Below, in pieces: positions 15,323-24,098 of a stretch of 50,121 nt of DNA; the first letter of the stretch is position 1, and the number at the start of each line of letters is the position of its first letter. The notes beneath the pieces are model-generated. The model was not told the origin of the DNA, searched no databases, and saw only the letters and a program-made list of their open reading frames with translations. The DNA lies in the NCBI GenBank assembly GCA_947444055.1, contig CANEYR010000024.1, forward strand, positions 1 through 50,121. The letters run 5' to 3'. Source of the stretch: Planctomycetota bacterium. GTDB taxonomy: Bacteria > Planctomycetota > UBA1135 > UBA2386. Both the position numbers and the translations under genes were made by a program.

Positions 15323-16606
15323 CTACGGGGTGACGCCGTGGGGCCAGCCGACGGTGAGTGGGGACGCGATGGTGAGGCCGAGGGTGCCGTTGGGGGCGAG
15401 GGTCAGGGCTTGGAAGGCAAAAGCTTTGGCGATGGGGGCGGTGATCGGGCAGTTCAGGGTCCATGCGTAGACGCCGCCTAGTGCTGCCGATGAAGACGAG
15501 GTCGACAGCGGAACGACGTCGACGAGGAAGGCGGTCGTTGGATCGATGTCGAGCATGCCGAGTGGGGTGGGGGTGTTGGGCTGCCAGTCGCCTAGCAACA
15601 TGAGGGCGAAGCCGCTTGGCGGGCCGATGACGGTGACGCCGAAGCTCTCGTTGGCGACGACCCAGCTGTGGAAGGTCGCCGCGATGTACTCATAGAAAAC
15701 GGACGGCGTGGGCGGTGGGTTGACGATCGTGCCGCGCGCGTCTTGGCGGATGGATCCGACTGTCGGGTTGATCACGTGGTAGCCATGGGCTGGGGCGGGG
15801 GACCACGGCGGGTTGAGGCCGCCCAGTAGGTAGGTTGCGGGCCCGACGCGGAAGACACCGCTCTCAACGACGACTGCGGGCTGGCTGCCATAGTTGCCCG
15901 TGCCCCATGGTGTTTGCACGCGGTGCGCCCCCCAGATCACGGAACCGACCGAAGTCACGGTCGAGTTGATGACTCGTATGCCTTCGGTTGTCGCTGCGTA
16001 GGCAAGTGGCGGCCCCCAGACGATTGGAGGGGTGTGATGAATTGCGGTAGTCGTCAGCAACACCTGAGAATCCACCACAGTTACCGGATAGCCTCCAAGG
16101 CGCAAGGCACAGCCGCGAAGCACCACGTTGGCGCAGCGCTCGAATCGAGCGAACGTGGTGGGGCTCCCGTCATTATCTAGGTAGACATCCTCCAAAAGGA
16201 TGTCGCCCTGGCAGTCCAGGACAACAATCCCGGCTGGCAGCGCGAGGCTCAGAGCGACGATCGACAAGCCGCTGATTTCAACGCGCTGTCCGTTTGGGAT
16301 GTCCAGAATGACGAGTGGACCGTATATGTTGGCATGCGTTGGCCCGCTACCACTTGGGGTCACCGTGAACCCCTTGATTCTCAGAGGCTTGTCGATCACG
16401 GGAGCGGTGTAGTAGCTCGCGCCGGGGCCAAGGACGTCGTTGTACACCCAAATTTCATCGCCAGGGCTGGCAGCCGCGACTGCCTGTGGAAGGTCTGTGA
16501 AGTGCGATCCTGGACCGCCTTGTGAGTTTACCTTCCAGACCTGCTGGCTAAGGCAGGACACGGCCAGCAACGCGCTGCAGGCGCCAGTCATGAACATGGT
16601 CTTCAT
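15323..16606 (-). CDS. Secreted right-handed beta-helix protein
   Basis: The protein is 427 residues. The ATG at 16606 has GGGGAGGG nine bases upstream and gives a signal peptide (MTGACSALLAVSCLS). The mature part begins VNSQGGPGSHFTDLPQAV, then AVAAASPGDEIWVYND, the opening typical of pectate-lyase-like beta-helix proteins, and continues with short beta repeats (VEISGLSIVALSL, VVLRGCALRLGG). The end resembles the C-terminal module of the protein at 40264-41394 (DIDPTTAFLVDVVPL, then FQALTLAPNG), so the two are paralogues. Its ATG overlaps the stop of the upstream FG-GAP remnant in an ATGA junction. No enzymatic residues can be assigned. Confidence 0.82.
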   Translation of the reverse strand: MKTMFMTGACSALLAVSCLSQQVWKVNSQGGPGSHFTDLPQAVAAASPGDEIWVYNDVLGPGASYYTAPVIDKPLRIKGFTVTPSGSGPTHANIYGPLVILDIPNGQRVEISGLSIVALSLALPAGIVVLDCQGDILLEDVYLDNDGSPTTFARFERCANVVLRGCALRLGGYPVTVVDSQVLLTTTAIHHTPPIVWGPPLAYAATTEGIRVINSTVTSVGSVIWGAHRVQTPWGTGNYGSQPAVVVESGVFRVGPATYLLGGLNPPWSPAPAHGYHVINPTVGSIRQDARGTIVNPPPTPSVFYEYIAATFHSWVVANESFGVTVIGPPSGFALMLLGDWQPNTPTPLGMLDIDPTTAFLVDVVPLSTSSSSAALGGVYAWTLNCPITAPIAKAFAFQALTLAPNGTLGLTIASPLTVGWPHGVTP

Positions 16607-17229
16607 GGGATCGGGCCCTCCCCAGCTTGCGTAAATCGCCAAAGGCCAAAGCTCCCAGCGACGTAGAGTTCCTGGTGAGTGTCGCCATTCAGGTTTGCGA
16701 CTCGGATCGAGTTGAAGAAGCCTGCAGACCCCGGCACGTGCGTGCGCCAGACTTCGCTCATTGTGTTGGAGTTCAACACGATGATGTCTCCCGCTAGGGT
16801 CGACACGATCAGTTCATCTACTTCTTGGCCCGGCGCCTCAAGAAAGAGATCGGCCACACAGAGTCCAACGACCCCGTAGCCACCTCGTGAAGTCGTGCTG
16901 GGCGCAAGCGATTGCGAGGTGGTGTTCGAGAACCCGGCCAGCGTCCACGTCATCGCTTGCACCGTGCCAGTTGCAACCTCACCATCTGAAAGACCGGTCG
17001 TCTGCCCAGGGGTTGTATAAGCACTCGGCCGTGGGGTCGGCCCGTAAACCGTGCCATACCCAGTGCGTAGCCCTTCATTATTGACAGATCCTTGGTCGCC
17101 ACAGCGTCGGCGCCACAAGAGTGAACGCGGGATCGTAGTTGGCCCGCTACCGCCCGCAATGGGGGGTGCCACCCCCGCCGCCCTCCGCCGCCCGCCCGCC
17201 GACGAAGGCGCCACGCCTTTTCTCGCCAA
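16603..17229 (-). pseudogene. 5'-truncated FG-GAP repeat protein remnant
   Basis: Only the last 150 or so codons look coding: SDGEVATGTVQAMTWTLAGF, then GGYGVVGLCVADLFLEAPGQ, DELIVSTLAGDIIVLN, RVANLNGDTHQELYVAGS and FGLWRF. These are FG-GAP-like propeller blades with a calcium-loop remnant (NLNGDTHQEL). No signal peptide is present, and the N-terminal residues back to ATG 17229 read like non-coding DNA. The gene for the next cluster starts at 17262 on the other strand, so the 5' part appears to have been removed. The intact stop overlaps the beta-helix start, implying the pair was once co-translated. A short functional product cannot be ruled out. Confidence 0.6.
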
Positions 17230-17261
17230 CGCCAGCCACTCAGGGTTCGTAGCATCCCCCG

Positions 17262-18401
17262 ATGCCCGCCACCTCGCGTCGCTCGTTCCTCACCTCAGTT
17301 GCCGCAGCCGGCGCCGTCGCCCCCTTGGCGCTGGCCGCGAACGACCTCCGCGCGACCCAACCCGCCCAGAAGAAGATTCTCGTGCTCGGTGGCACCGCCT
17401 TTCTCGGCCCACACTTCGTTCGAGCGGCGCAGGCGAACGGCCACACCATCACCCTGTTCAACCGCGGCAAGACCAACCCCGGGCTGTTCAAGGACCTTGA
17501 GCAGTTGCGTGGCGATCGCGAGAAGGGCGAGCTCGATGCGCTGAAGGGGCGCCAATGGGACGCCGTGGTCGACACGTCGGGCTATGTGCCAGCTCACGTC
17601 GAGGCGACTGCCACGTTGCTGGCGGCGAGCAAGCACTACCAGTTCATCAGCACGATCTCGGTGTATGGCAGTTTTGGCGAACGGCCTGACACCATTGATG
17701 AGAAGACCGAGGCGGCCACGGTGGGCGACGAGGATGTCGCGAAGGTCAACACCATCCGCCAGGCGATGCCGTTCTACGGGCCGTTGAAGGCGCGCTGCGA
17801 GGCGGCGGCAGCGGCGGCGATGCCGGGCAAGGTGTGCAACATTAGGCCGGGCCTCATCGTCGGACCTGGTGACACCAGCGATCGCTTCACGTGGTGGCCA
17901 ATGCGTTGTGATCGCGGCGGCGACATGGTGGCGCCGGGCGACCAAGATGGTCATGTGCAGTTCGTCGATGTGCGCGATCTCGCGGCGTGGATGCTGCACT
18001 GCATCGAGCAGGACGTGGTCGGCGTGCACAACGTCACCGGCTTTCATGGTCGAGTTTCGATGGCGGAGATGTTGGGTGCGTGCAAAGCGGCGACGGCGAG
18101 TGCGGTCAACCTGGTGTGGCTGAGCGAAGAGTTCTTGGCAGAGAACAAGGTCAGTCCCTACCAACAGATGCCGCTGTGGATCCCGCGTGAGGGGCGCAGC
18201 GTGGTCGATTGCACGAAGGCGATCGCGGCCGGCCTGCGCTTCCGTCCGATTGCGGACACCGTGCGCGACACCTTGCAGTGGGCGAAGACCGAGCGTGGCG
18301 ACAAGCCGTTCGCGCGCACGGGGCTGGCTGCTGACAAGGAGAACGAACTGATCGCGAAGTGGCGCGCGCTGCAGTCGACCGCAACGACGGAGAAGAAGTG
18401 A
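17262..18401 (+). CDS. Exported NAD-dependent epimerase/reductase-like protein
   Basis: The protein is 379 residues with a Tat-type leader (SRRSFLTSVAAAGAVAPLALA) followed by a Rossmann fold (ILVLGGTAFLGPHFVRAA, about 39-56). DTSGY comes next, then a catalytic FYGPLKARCE with the Tyr-x-x-x-Lys pair, and NIRPGLIVGPGDTSDRF. It belongs to the extended short-chain dehydrogenase family resembling isoflavone reductase/epimerase proteins. Export of a nucleotide-binding dehydrogenase by Tat is plausible because the cofactor would be loaded in the cytoplasm. Its stop overlaps the S46 peptidase start by one base (TGATG). Substrate unknown. Confidence 0.82.
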   Translation: MPATSRRSFLTSVAAAGAVAPLALAANDLRATQPAQKKILVLGGTAFLGPHFVRAAQANGHTITLFNRGKTNPGLFKDLEQLRGDREKGELDALKGRQWDAVVDTSGYVPAHVEATATLLAASKHYQFISTISVYGSFGERPDTIDEKTEAATVGDEDVAKVNTIRQAMPFYGPLKARCEAAAAAAMPGKVCNIRPGLIVGPGDTSDRFTWWPMRCDRGGDMVAPGDQDGHVQFVDVRDLAAWMLHCIEQDVVGVHNVTGFHGRVSMAEMLGACKAATASAVNLVWLSEEFLAENKVSPYQQMPLWIPREGRSVVDCTKAIAAGLRFRPIADTVRDTLQWAKTERGDKPFARTGLAADKENELIAKWRALQSTATTEKK

Positions 18402-20425
18402 TGACGGGGAGGCTCGGCACTTGGTTGCTCGCGGCGGCGCTGGCCGCGAGTGGCGCCTTGGTGGCTCAGGACGAACTGGGCCTTGGCAAGATGTGGACGT
18501 TCGAACGGCCGCCGCTGGCGTACCTGCAGCGTGAGTACGGCATGGCGCCGGAAGAAGCGTGGTGGAATCGCATGCGCATGGCGTCGCTGCGGTTTGGCCG
18601 CGGCTGCTCGGCGTCGTTCGTCTCCGCGCAGGGGCTCATCCTGACCAACCACCACTGCGTGCGCGACGGCCTCGCCAAGGTGCAAGGGGCGAATGACTGG
18701 CTGCGCGATGGCTTCGTGGCGAAAGAACTGGCCGATGAAGTGCGCGTGCCCGGCCTGACGGTGCAGCAGTTGGTCAGCATGAAGGACGTCACGGCGTTGG
18801 TGGAGGTCGGCGCTGGCGGGGATCTGACGATCGATGCTGCGGAAGCGGTGCGCGCCGCCAATCGCGAACGCATTCTCGAGCAGGCGCGGGCGGCGGAGCC
18901 TGGGTTGGAGCCGCAGCTGGTCAAGCTGTTCCACGGCGTTACTTGGCAGCTCTACCAGTACCGCGTTTTTGACGACGTGCGGTTGGTGATGACGCCGCAC
19001 TTGCAGATCTCGCACTTCGGTGGTGATCCCGACAACTTCGTCTTCCCCCGCTACGCGATCGACTTCGCGTTCTGCCGCGCGTGGGTTGATGGCAAGCCCG
19101 CGGATACGACGGCGAATCACTTCGAGTGGGGCGATGGGCCAGCGGCGGGCGACCTGGTCTTCTTGACCGGCAACCCCGGCACGACGCAGCGGCTGTTGAC
19201 CAAGTCGCAGCTCGAGTTCCAGCGCGATGTGCGCTACCCGCGCGTGCGCGAGATGATCGATTCTCGCCTCGTCATTTTGCGCGAGTTTGCGACGAAGGAT
19301 GCGGAGGCTGAGAAGCGTTTGCGACCGTCGATCCTCAACCTTGAGAATGGCCAGAAGCTGTACCGCGGGGAACACGGCGCGCTGCGCGATCCCGCGTTCA
19401 TGGCGCGCAAGGCCGCGGCGGAGTCGGCGTTTCGACTGCGGGCCGGGCAGACGGGGCATGCGCCGGATTTGTCGGCGTGGGATGAGTTGACGAAGTTGAT
19501 GCGCGAGAAGCAGGCGCTTGATGCGCCGGTCAACTTCCAAACGGCTGGTGGCTTGCCGCTGCTGTTGCGAGCGTTGGCGGTGTTGGACTTCGCGGCGAGC
19601 GGCGATGCGGCAACTGCCCAGAAGGCGCGCGACAGCGATTGTGGGGCGGATGCGGTGCAGCAGGCGCTGTTCGTCGACCACCTGCAGCGCGCGAAGAAGA
19701 GCTTGCCTGCCGACGATCCGTACCTGGCGGCGATGCTGCGTGGACAAGAACCGGCCGCCGCCGCGGCGCAGTTGCTGCGCGACAGTCGGCTCTGCGATGC
19801 CACGGTGCTCGAGTCGTTGTTGAAGGGCGGCAAAGCGGCGATCGGCGCCAGCAAGGACCCGGCCCTGGTGGCGGCGCGCGTGCTAGCCGAGTGCATTGAA
19901 GGCAATACGCGGCGACAGGCGGCGGTCGACACGCGCGAGTCGATGCTCGGCACGCGCCTCGCGATGTTGTTGTTCTCGGTCTACGGCCATGACGTGTCGC
20001 CCGATGCGACGTTCACGCTGCGTTGGAGCGACGGGCGTGTGGTTGGCTATGACTACAACGGCAGTCAGGCGCCGTGGCGAACGGTCTTCCACGGCATGTT
20101 CGCGCGGTCGGCGGAGTTCGACGGGCAGCCGCCATTCGACTTGCCGCGCGAGTGGCTGCTGGCAAAGGACCGCATCGACATGCTGGCGCCGGTGAACTTC
20201 GTGTGCACGGTCGATTCGACCGGCGGCAACTCAGGCAGTCCGCTCGTCAACAAGAAGCTCGAACTGGTGGGCCTCTTGTTCGACGGCAACATCGAGTCGC
20301 TCGCCAACGAGTTCCTCTACGGCGAGCGGGTGGAACGCAGTGTGTGCGTGCACCCGCAGGCCATCGTCGAGGCGCTGCGCAAGGTCTACGCCGCGACGAG
20401 GTTGTTGCGCGAGATTGCGCGTTGA
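18401..20425 (+). CDS. Peptidase S46 dipeptidyl-peptidase, DPP7-like
   Basis: This exported serine exopeptidase removes dipeptides from N-termini. The 674 residues begin with a signal peptide (LLAAALAASGALVAQ). The chymotrypsin-like triad is visible: His in LILTNHHCV (about 85), Asp probably in the region around SHFGGDPDNFVFPRY, and Ser in STGGNSGSPL (about 612). The residue that distinguishes family members follows in LLFDGNIE. Glycine here matches DPP7 (broad, hydrophobic P1) and not the arginine of the Asp/Glu-specific DPP11. Coupled to the upstream dehydrogenase. Only three bases separate its stop from that of the convergent lipoprotein gene. Confidence 0.9.
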   Translation: MTGRLGTWLLAAALAASGALVAQDELGLGKMWTFERPPLAYLQREYGMAPEEAWWNRMRMASLRFGRGCSASFVSAQGLILTNHHCVRDGLAKVQGANDWLRDGFVAKELADEVRVPGLTVQQLVSMKDVTALVEVGAGGDLTIDAAEAVRAANRERILEQARAAEPGLEPQLVKLFHGVTWQLYQYRVFDDVRLVMTPHLQISHFGGDPDNFVFPRYAIDFAFCRAWVDGKPADTTANHFEWGDGPAAGDLVFLTGNPGTTQRLLTKSQLEFQRDVRYPRVREMIDSRLVILREFATKDAEAEKRLRPSILNLENGQKLYRGEHGALRDPAFMARKAAAESAFRLRAGQTGHAPDLSAWDELTKLMREKQALDAPVNFQTAGGLPLLLRALAVLDFAASGDAATAQKARDSDCGADAVQQALFVDHLQRAKKSLPADDPYLAAMLRGQEPAAAAAQLLRDSRLCDATVLESLLKGGKAAIGASKDPALVAARVLAECIEGNTRRQAAVDTRESMLGTRLAMLLFSVYGHDVSPDATFTLRWSDGRVVGYDYNGSQAPWRTVFHGMFARSAEFDGQPPFDLPREWLLAKDRIDMLAPVNFVCTVDSTGGNSGSPLVNKKLELVGLLFDGNIESLANEFLYGERVERSVCVHPQAIVEALRKVYAATRLLREIAR

Positions 20426-20428
20426 CGC

Positions 20429-22666
20429 TCAGCCGTCGGTGGCAGTCTGCGCGACGCCGCCGACGTAGAGCGGGGCGGCCGTGACCGTCGGCTTGGCGCC
20501 GATCGCCGGGTCGGCGTACGGGGTCGCGGTCGGCTCGGTGATGGTGATGCCATCGAGGTCGAAACCCTGCGCCGCGTAGACCGTACTTGGGCTGCCGACT
20601 TCGACCATGAACTGCTCCCCTTCCAGTTGCTTGATCTTGTAGCTGGCTGCGCCCGACGTCACGGCGGTGCCGGTCGGGATGTTGAATTGCGGGTACCACA
20701 TGCCCGACTCGCCGACCTGCTCGTGCGGGATGCCATGCAGGTTGGTGCCGTCCCACTCGAGGAAGAACGTGCGGCCGTCGAACGGGGAGCCGTCTTCGTC
20801 GTGCACGTAGGTCATGCGGATCGGCGCGTCGAACGCCACGAAGTTGTCGTCGCTGTCGCGCAGCGCGCGCAGTTGGTTCCAGCTGTTGCTGCCGACGCTC
20901 CATTCGTAGGTGGTCGTCTGGCTGCCGACGTCGTTGAACGACGTGAGCGCCGTCGGGAACAGCGGCCCGCAGTTGAAGCCGAACATGCCTGGCCCTTGCG
21001 TCACCGTCACGCCATTGCCGAGCGTGACCGGGTTGCCGCCGAGCGTCAGCACCAGGGTTTCACGATCGAACACGTAGGTCTGGTTGCCACTGTTGACCGC
21101 GGTCGCGTCCGTCAAGTACGGCGATTCGCTGTTCTGGTAGTTGGCTTGGTTGCTGGTGATGTTCGCACGCAGCATGTGGAAGTAACCGTTCAACGTCAGG
21201 TCACCACCGGCAAGCTCGGGCGAGTCGGCGGTCATCGTCGTTCTCGACCAGACGAAGGCTGGGGCCGAGGCATTGAGTGAAGCAGGCCACGCGAACTCGA
21301 CGCTGCCGCGCGACTGGCTCCAGAAGTTGAGCCACTGCCCGGTGGTGAACGACGACGCGATGCTGACTGGCGGGTCGACGATCTGCCATTCGCCGCTGAC
21401 GCGGTTGGCGGTTCGTACGAAGTCGCTGCCCGTGAACTTGACGCGCTGCTCGCCACCGGCGCTGGGGCTGAAATACTCCATCTCCTCGTTGAGCACGTCG
21501 CCGAGCGTGATCGACGCCCGCGTGCGCTTCTCGAGCTTGCCTGGCGCGATGACGAGCGTGTACGGCGTCGACGTGTTGGACCCGAAGACGCGGCGATAGA
21601 TCGTCTGGCCGTCGACCAGCGTCACGTTCTCAGGGAACCAGACGCCGTGAAAGCCTGCCCAACCGTTGCGCCCGCTGGCGTCCTGCACCGGGAAGCCCGA
21701 CAGCTGATCGACGCGCTGCTCGGTCGTGGCGTCGTAGACGCCGTAGCGATGCACGCGCGTGGCGAAGTCGTTGCGATCGAGCACCTTCAATTGGTTGCTG
21801 TTGGTGACGTCGCGCAGGGCCACATAGTCGGCGTTGAACTGCAGCTGGTACTCGGCGTTGTCCGTCATGGTGCCGCTGCCCTGGTTGGTGGCGAACGCCT
21901 TCTCGGCGTAGGCGCGACCCATGTCCGTTGTCGGATTGCCGACCACGTGCGCGCGTTCGCGCATCGCGAACTCACCAACGGCGAGCGTGCCCGCGACATC
22001 GCCGTGCGACATGTAGAACTCGACTTCACTCTGCCCGTCGGTGCGCGCCACCGTGCGCAGATAGCCTTCGAACATCGTGTCGGTGCTGGTGTCCGGCAGG
22101 CTGAGCGCGATGTTCTTGAAGGTCAGCGTGAACTGCCCGAGTGGTGCGTCGTCGGTTGCCTCGGCCGTGACCGTCAGCTTGCCGTAGATGACCGATGGCG
22201 TTTCTTCGCCCATCGACTCCGTCTGTTGGATCCAGAAACTGACGATCTGCGGCGCACTGTTGCTGGCCCGCGTCGAGGTGACGATCCACTCTTCGTACTC
22301 AGGTCCCGAGTTGCCACGTTCGCCGCCGCCACGGTTGTCTTGTTCGACCAAGGCGCGGTACGCACCAGCATTGGTTTGCTCCCAGTAGTTCGTTTGCTGG
22401 AGGCTCGACAGGATCATGTTCACCGTGTCGAGAGCCTGCATCGAGTCGTCGCGCACCCAGAAGCGGGTCGGGTCCGTCTCGTAATCGCTGCCGGCGATGC
22501 CGCGCACACCGGGCGGCAATCGCAACGCGCTCGAGCCGCTGCTCGAATCGACGATCGAGACTTGCTCTGGCGCCTGCAAGCTCAGGACGGAACCGCTGGA
22601 TTCGTCACCGCCGCCGCAGCCGACGAAGGCAACACAAAGAAACGAAGTGACGATGTACCTGCGCAT
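20429..22666 (-). CDS. Large lipoprotein of unknown function
   Basis: The protein is 745 residues. The ATG at 22666 has AGGAG upstream and yields a lipoprotein signal (MRRYIVTSFLCVAFVGCGGG) with cysteine at about 17. The mature part has few lysines and many aspartates, threonines and aromatics, with repeats of short beta-strand patterns, and I recognise no domain. Stretches such as TLVIAPGKLEKRTRASITLG, YVFDRETLVLTLGGNPVTLG and GRTFFLEWDGTNLHGIPHE may help identify homologues. It is probably tethered to the outer membrane or cell surface. Divergent from the amidohydrolase genes. Confidence 0.75.
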   Translation of the reverse strand: MRRYIVTSFLCVAFVGCGGGDESSGSVLSLQAPEQVSIVDSSSGSSALRLPPGVRGIAGSDYETDPTRFWVRDDSMQALDTVNMILSSLQQTNYWEQTNAGAYRALVEQDNRGGGERGNSGPEYEEWIVTSTRASNSAPQIVSFWIQQTESMGEETPSVIYGKLTVTAEATDDAPLGQFTLTFKNIALSLPDTSTDTMFEGYLRTVARTDGQSEVEFYMSHGDVAGTLAVGEFAMRERAHVVGNPTTDMGRAYAEKAFATNQGSGTMTDNAEYQLQFNADYVALRDVTNSNQLKVLDRNDFATRVHRYGVYDATTEQRVDQLSGFPVQDASGRNGWAGFHGVWFPENVTLVDGQTIYRRVFGSNTSTPYTLVIAPGKLEKRTRASITLGDVLNEEMEYFSPSAGGEQRVKFTGSDFVRTANRVSGEWQIVDPPVSIASSFTTGQWLNFWSQSRGSVEFAWPASLNASAPAFVWSRTTMTADSPELAGGDLTLNGYFHMLRANITSNQANYQNSESPYLTDATAVNSGNQTYVFDRETLVLTLGGNPVTLGNGVTVTQGPGMFGFNCGPLFPTALTSFNDVGSQTTTYEWSVGSNSWNQLRALRDSDDNFVAFDAPIRMTYVHDEDGSPFDGRTFFLEWDGTNLHGIPHEQVGESGMWYPQFNIPTGTAVTSGAASYKIKQLEGEQFMVEVGSPSTVYAAQGFDLDGITITEPTATPYADPAIGAKPTVTAAPLYVGGVAQTATDG

Positions 22667-22787
22667 GGCTTCTCCTCTCCTCTTCTGCACTGGGAAACCG
22701 GCTGTCATTGACAGTCGGTCGGCATGAATCGGCTCGGACCACCTTCCTTATTGAGTGTCACGCGCATTGCCTCGTAGGCTTGCGTCG

Positions 22788-24098
22788 ATGAGTGCTCGTC
22801 GACTGTTGCGCATCTGGACGCTTGGCGTTTTGTTGGTGGGTGGAGCGTTGGCTCAGGACATTCCCCATGCGTTCGTCGGTGCGCGCATCGAACCGGTCGA
22901 TGGCGCCGTGATCGAACGCGGCACCTTGCTCGTGCGCGGCGGTCGCATCGTGGCGCTGGGACCAGTGGCCGATGTGAAGGTGCCCGACGATGCCGTCATC
23001 ATCGATGCTGCCGGGCGCGTGATCGTTCCCGGGCTCGTGTGCAGCCATTCGCACATTGGCTCCGTCGCCGGCGCCGACGGCAGTTCGCCGATCCAGCCGG
23101 AAGTGCGCGCGCTCGATGGCATCAACCCGCTCGACCCCGGCATCCAAAAGGCGCAAGCCGGTGGCATCACGTCGGTGAACGTCATGCCGGGCTCCGGCCA
23201 CTTGCTGTCGGGCCAGACGATCTACCTCAAGCTGCGCGACGTGCGCACCGTCGAAGAACTGGCGATCAAGAACCCCGACGGCAGCTTCGCGGGTGGCATC
23301 AAGATGGCGAACGGCACCAACCCGATGAAGGAGCCGCCGTTCGCTGGCACGCGCGGCAAAGCAGCGGCGTTGATGCGGGCGCAACTGCACCGCGCGCGCG
23401 ACTACCAGAAGAAGCTGGCGGACGCGGTGGGCGATGCGAGCAAGGCGCCCGAACGCAGCCTCGGTCTCGAAGCGTTGGTGGAAGTGCTCGAAGGCAAGCG
23501 CGTCGTGCACCACCACACGCACCGGCAAGACGACATTCTCACTGTGCTGCGCCTGCAGCAGGAGTTTGGCTTTCGCTGCGTGCTGCACCATGTCAGCGAG
23601 GGCTGGCTCGTCGCCGAGCAGATCGCGGCGGCGAAGGTGCCATGCTCCGTGATCGTGATCGATTCCCCCGGTGGCAAAGTCGAGGCAGCGCATCTGTCCT
23701 TGACGACCGGGGCGGTGCTCGATCGCGCGGGGGTTTTGGTCGGCTTTCACACCGATGATGGCATCACCGACAGTCGCCTGTTTCTGCGTTCGGCGGCGCT
23801 GGCGGTGCGCGCTGGCATGAATCGCGACAAGGCGCTGCAGGCGGTCACCATCGCGAACGCGCGCATGCTCGACTTGCAGGATCGTGTTGGCACGCTGACT
23901 CCCGGCAAAGACGCCGATTTTGTCGTGCTTTCGGGCGATCCGTTCTCGGTCTACACGCGGGTGCTGCAGACGTGGGTTGAAGGCAAGAAGGTGTTCGACT
24001 TCGCCGACGCGAAGGATCGGTTGATGGCCATGGGCGGTTACGGCGCCAGCGATGGTCAGGTGATGTCGATGTGCTGCTACACGCAGGAGGGCCAGTGA
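22788..24098 (+). CDS. Exported amidohydrolase, metal ligands present
   Basis: The protein is 436 residues with a signal peptide (LLVGGALAQ). The amidohydrolase barrel shows the N-terminal beta-sandwich (TLLVRGGRIVALGP) and first metal motif LVCSHSHIG (His-x-His, about 83-87). Later histidines occur in VVHHHTHRQDD and RCVLHHVSEGW, and the catalytic aspartate region is VLVGFHTDDGIT. It ends with the usual LTPGKDADFVVLSGDPFS. It probably hydrolyses a cyclic or linear amide such as a peptide derivative; the substrate is unknown. Its stop overlaps the next gene's start by one base, and that gene is its paralogue. Confidence 0.88.
   Translation: MSARRLLRIWTLGVLLVGGALAQDIPHAFVGARIEPVDGAVIERGTLLVRGGRIVALGPVADVKVPDDAVIIDAAGRVIVPGLVCSHSHIGSVAGADGSSPIQPEVRALDGINPLDPGIQKAQAGGITSVNVMPGSGHLLSGQTIYLKLRDVRTVEELAIKNPDGSFAGGIKMANGTNPMKEPPFAGTRGKAAALMRAQLHRARDYQKKLADAVGDASKAPERSLGLEALVEVLEGKRVVHHHTHRQDDILTVLRLQQEFGFRCVLHHVSEGWLVAEQIAAAKVPCSVIVIDSPGGKVEAAHLSLTTGAVLDRAGVLVGFHTDDGITDSRLFLRSAALAVRAGMNRDKALQAVTIANARMLDLQDRVGTLTPGKDADFVVLSGDPFSVYTRVLQTWVEGKKVFDFADAKDRLMAMGGYGASDGQVMSMCCYTQEGQ

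Noticed and set aside
18158..19747. Long minus-strand frame opposite the SDR and S46 peptidase genes
   Set aside because: It is a shadow of two genes with clear catalytic motifs; its translation has no recognisable domain.
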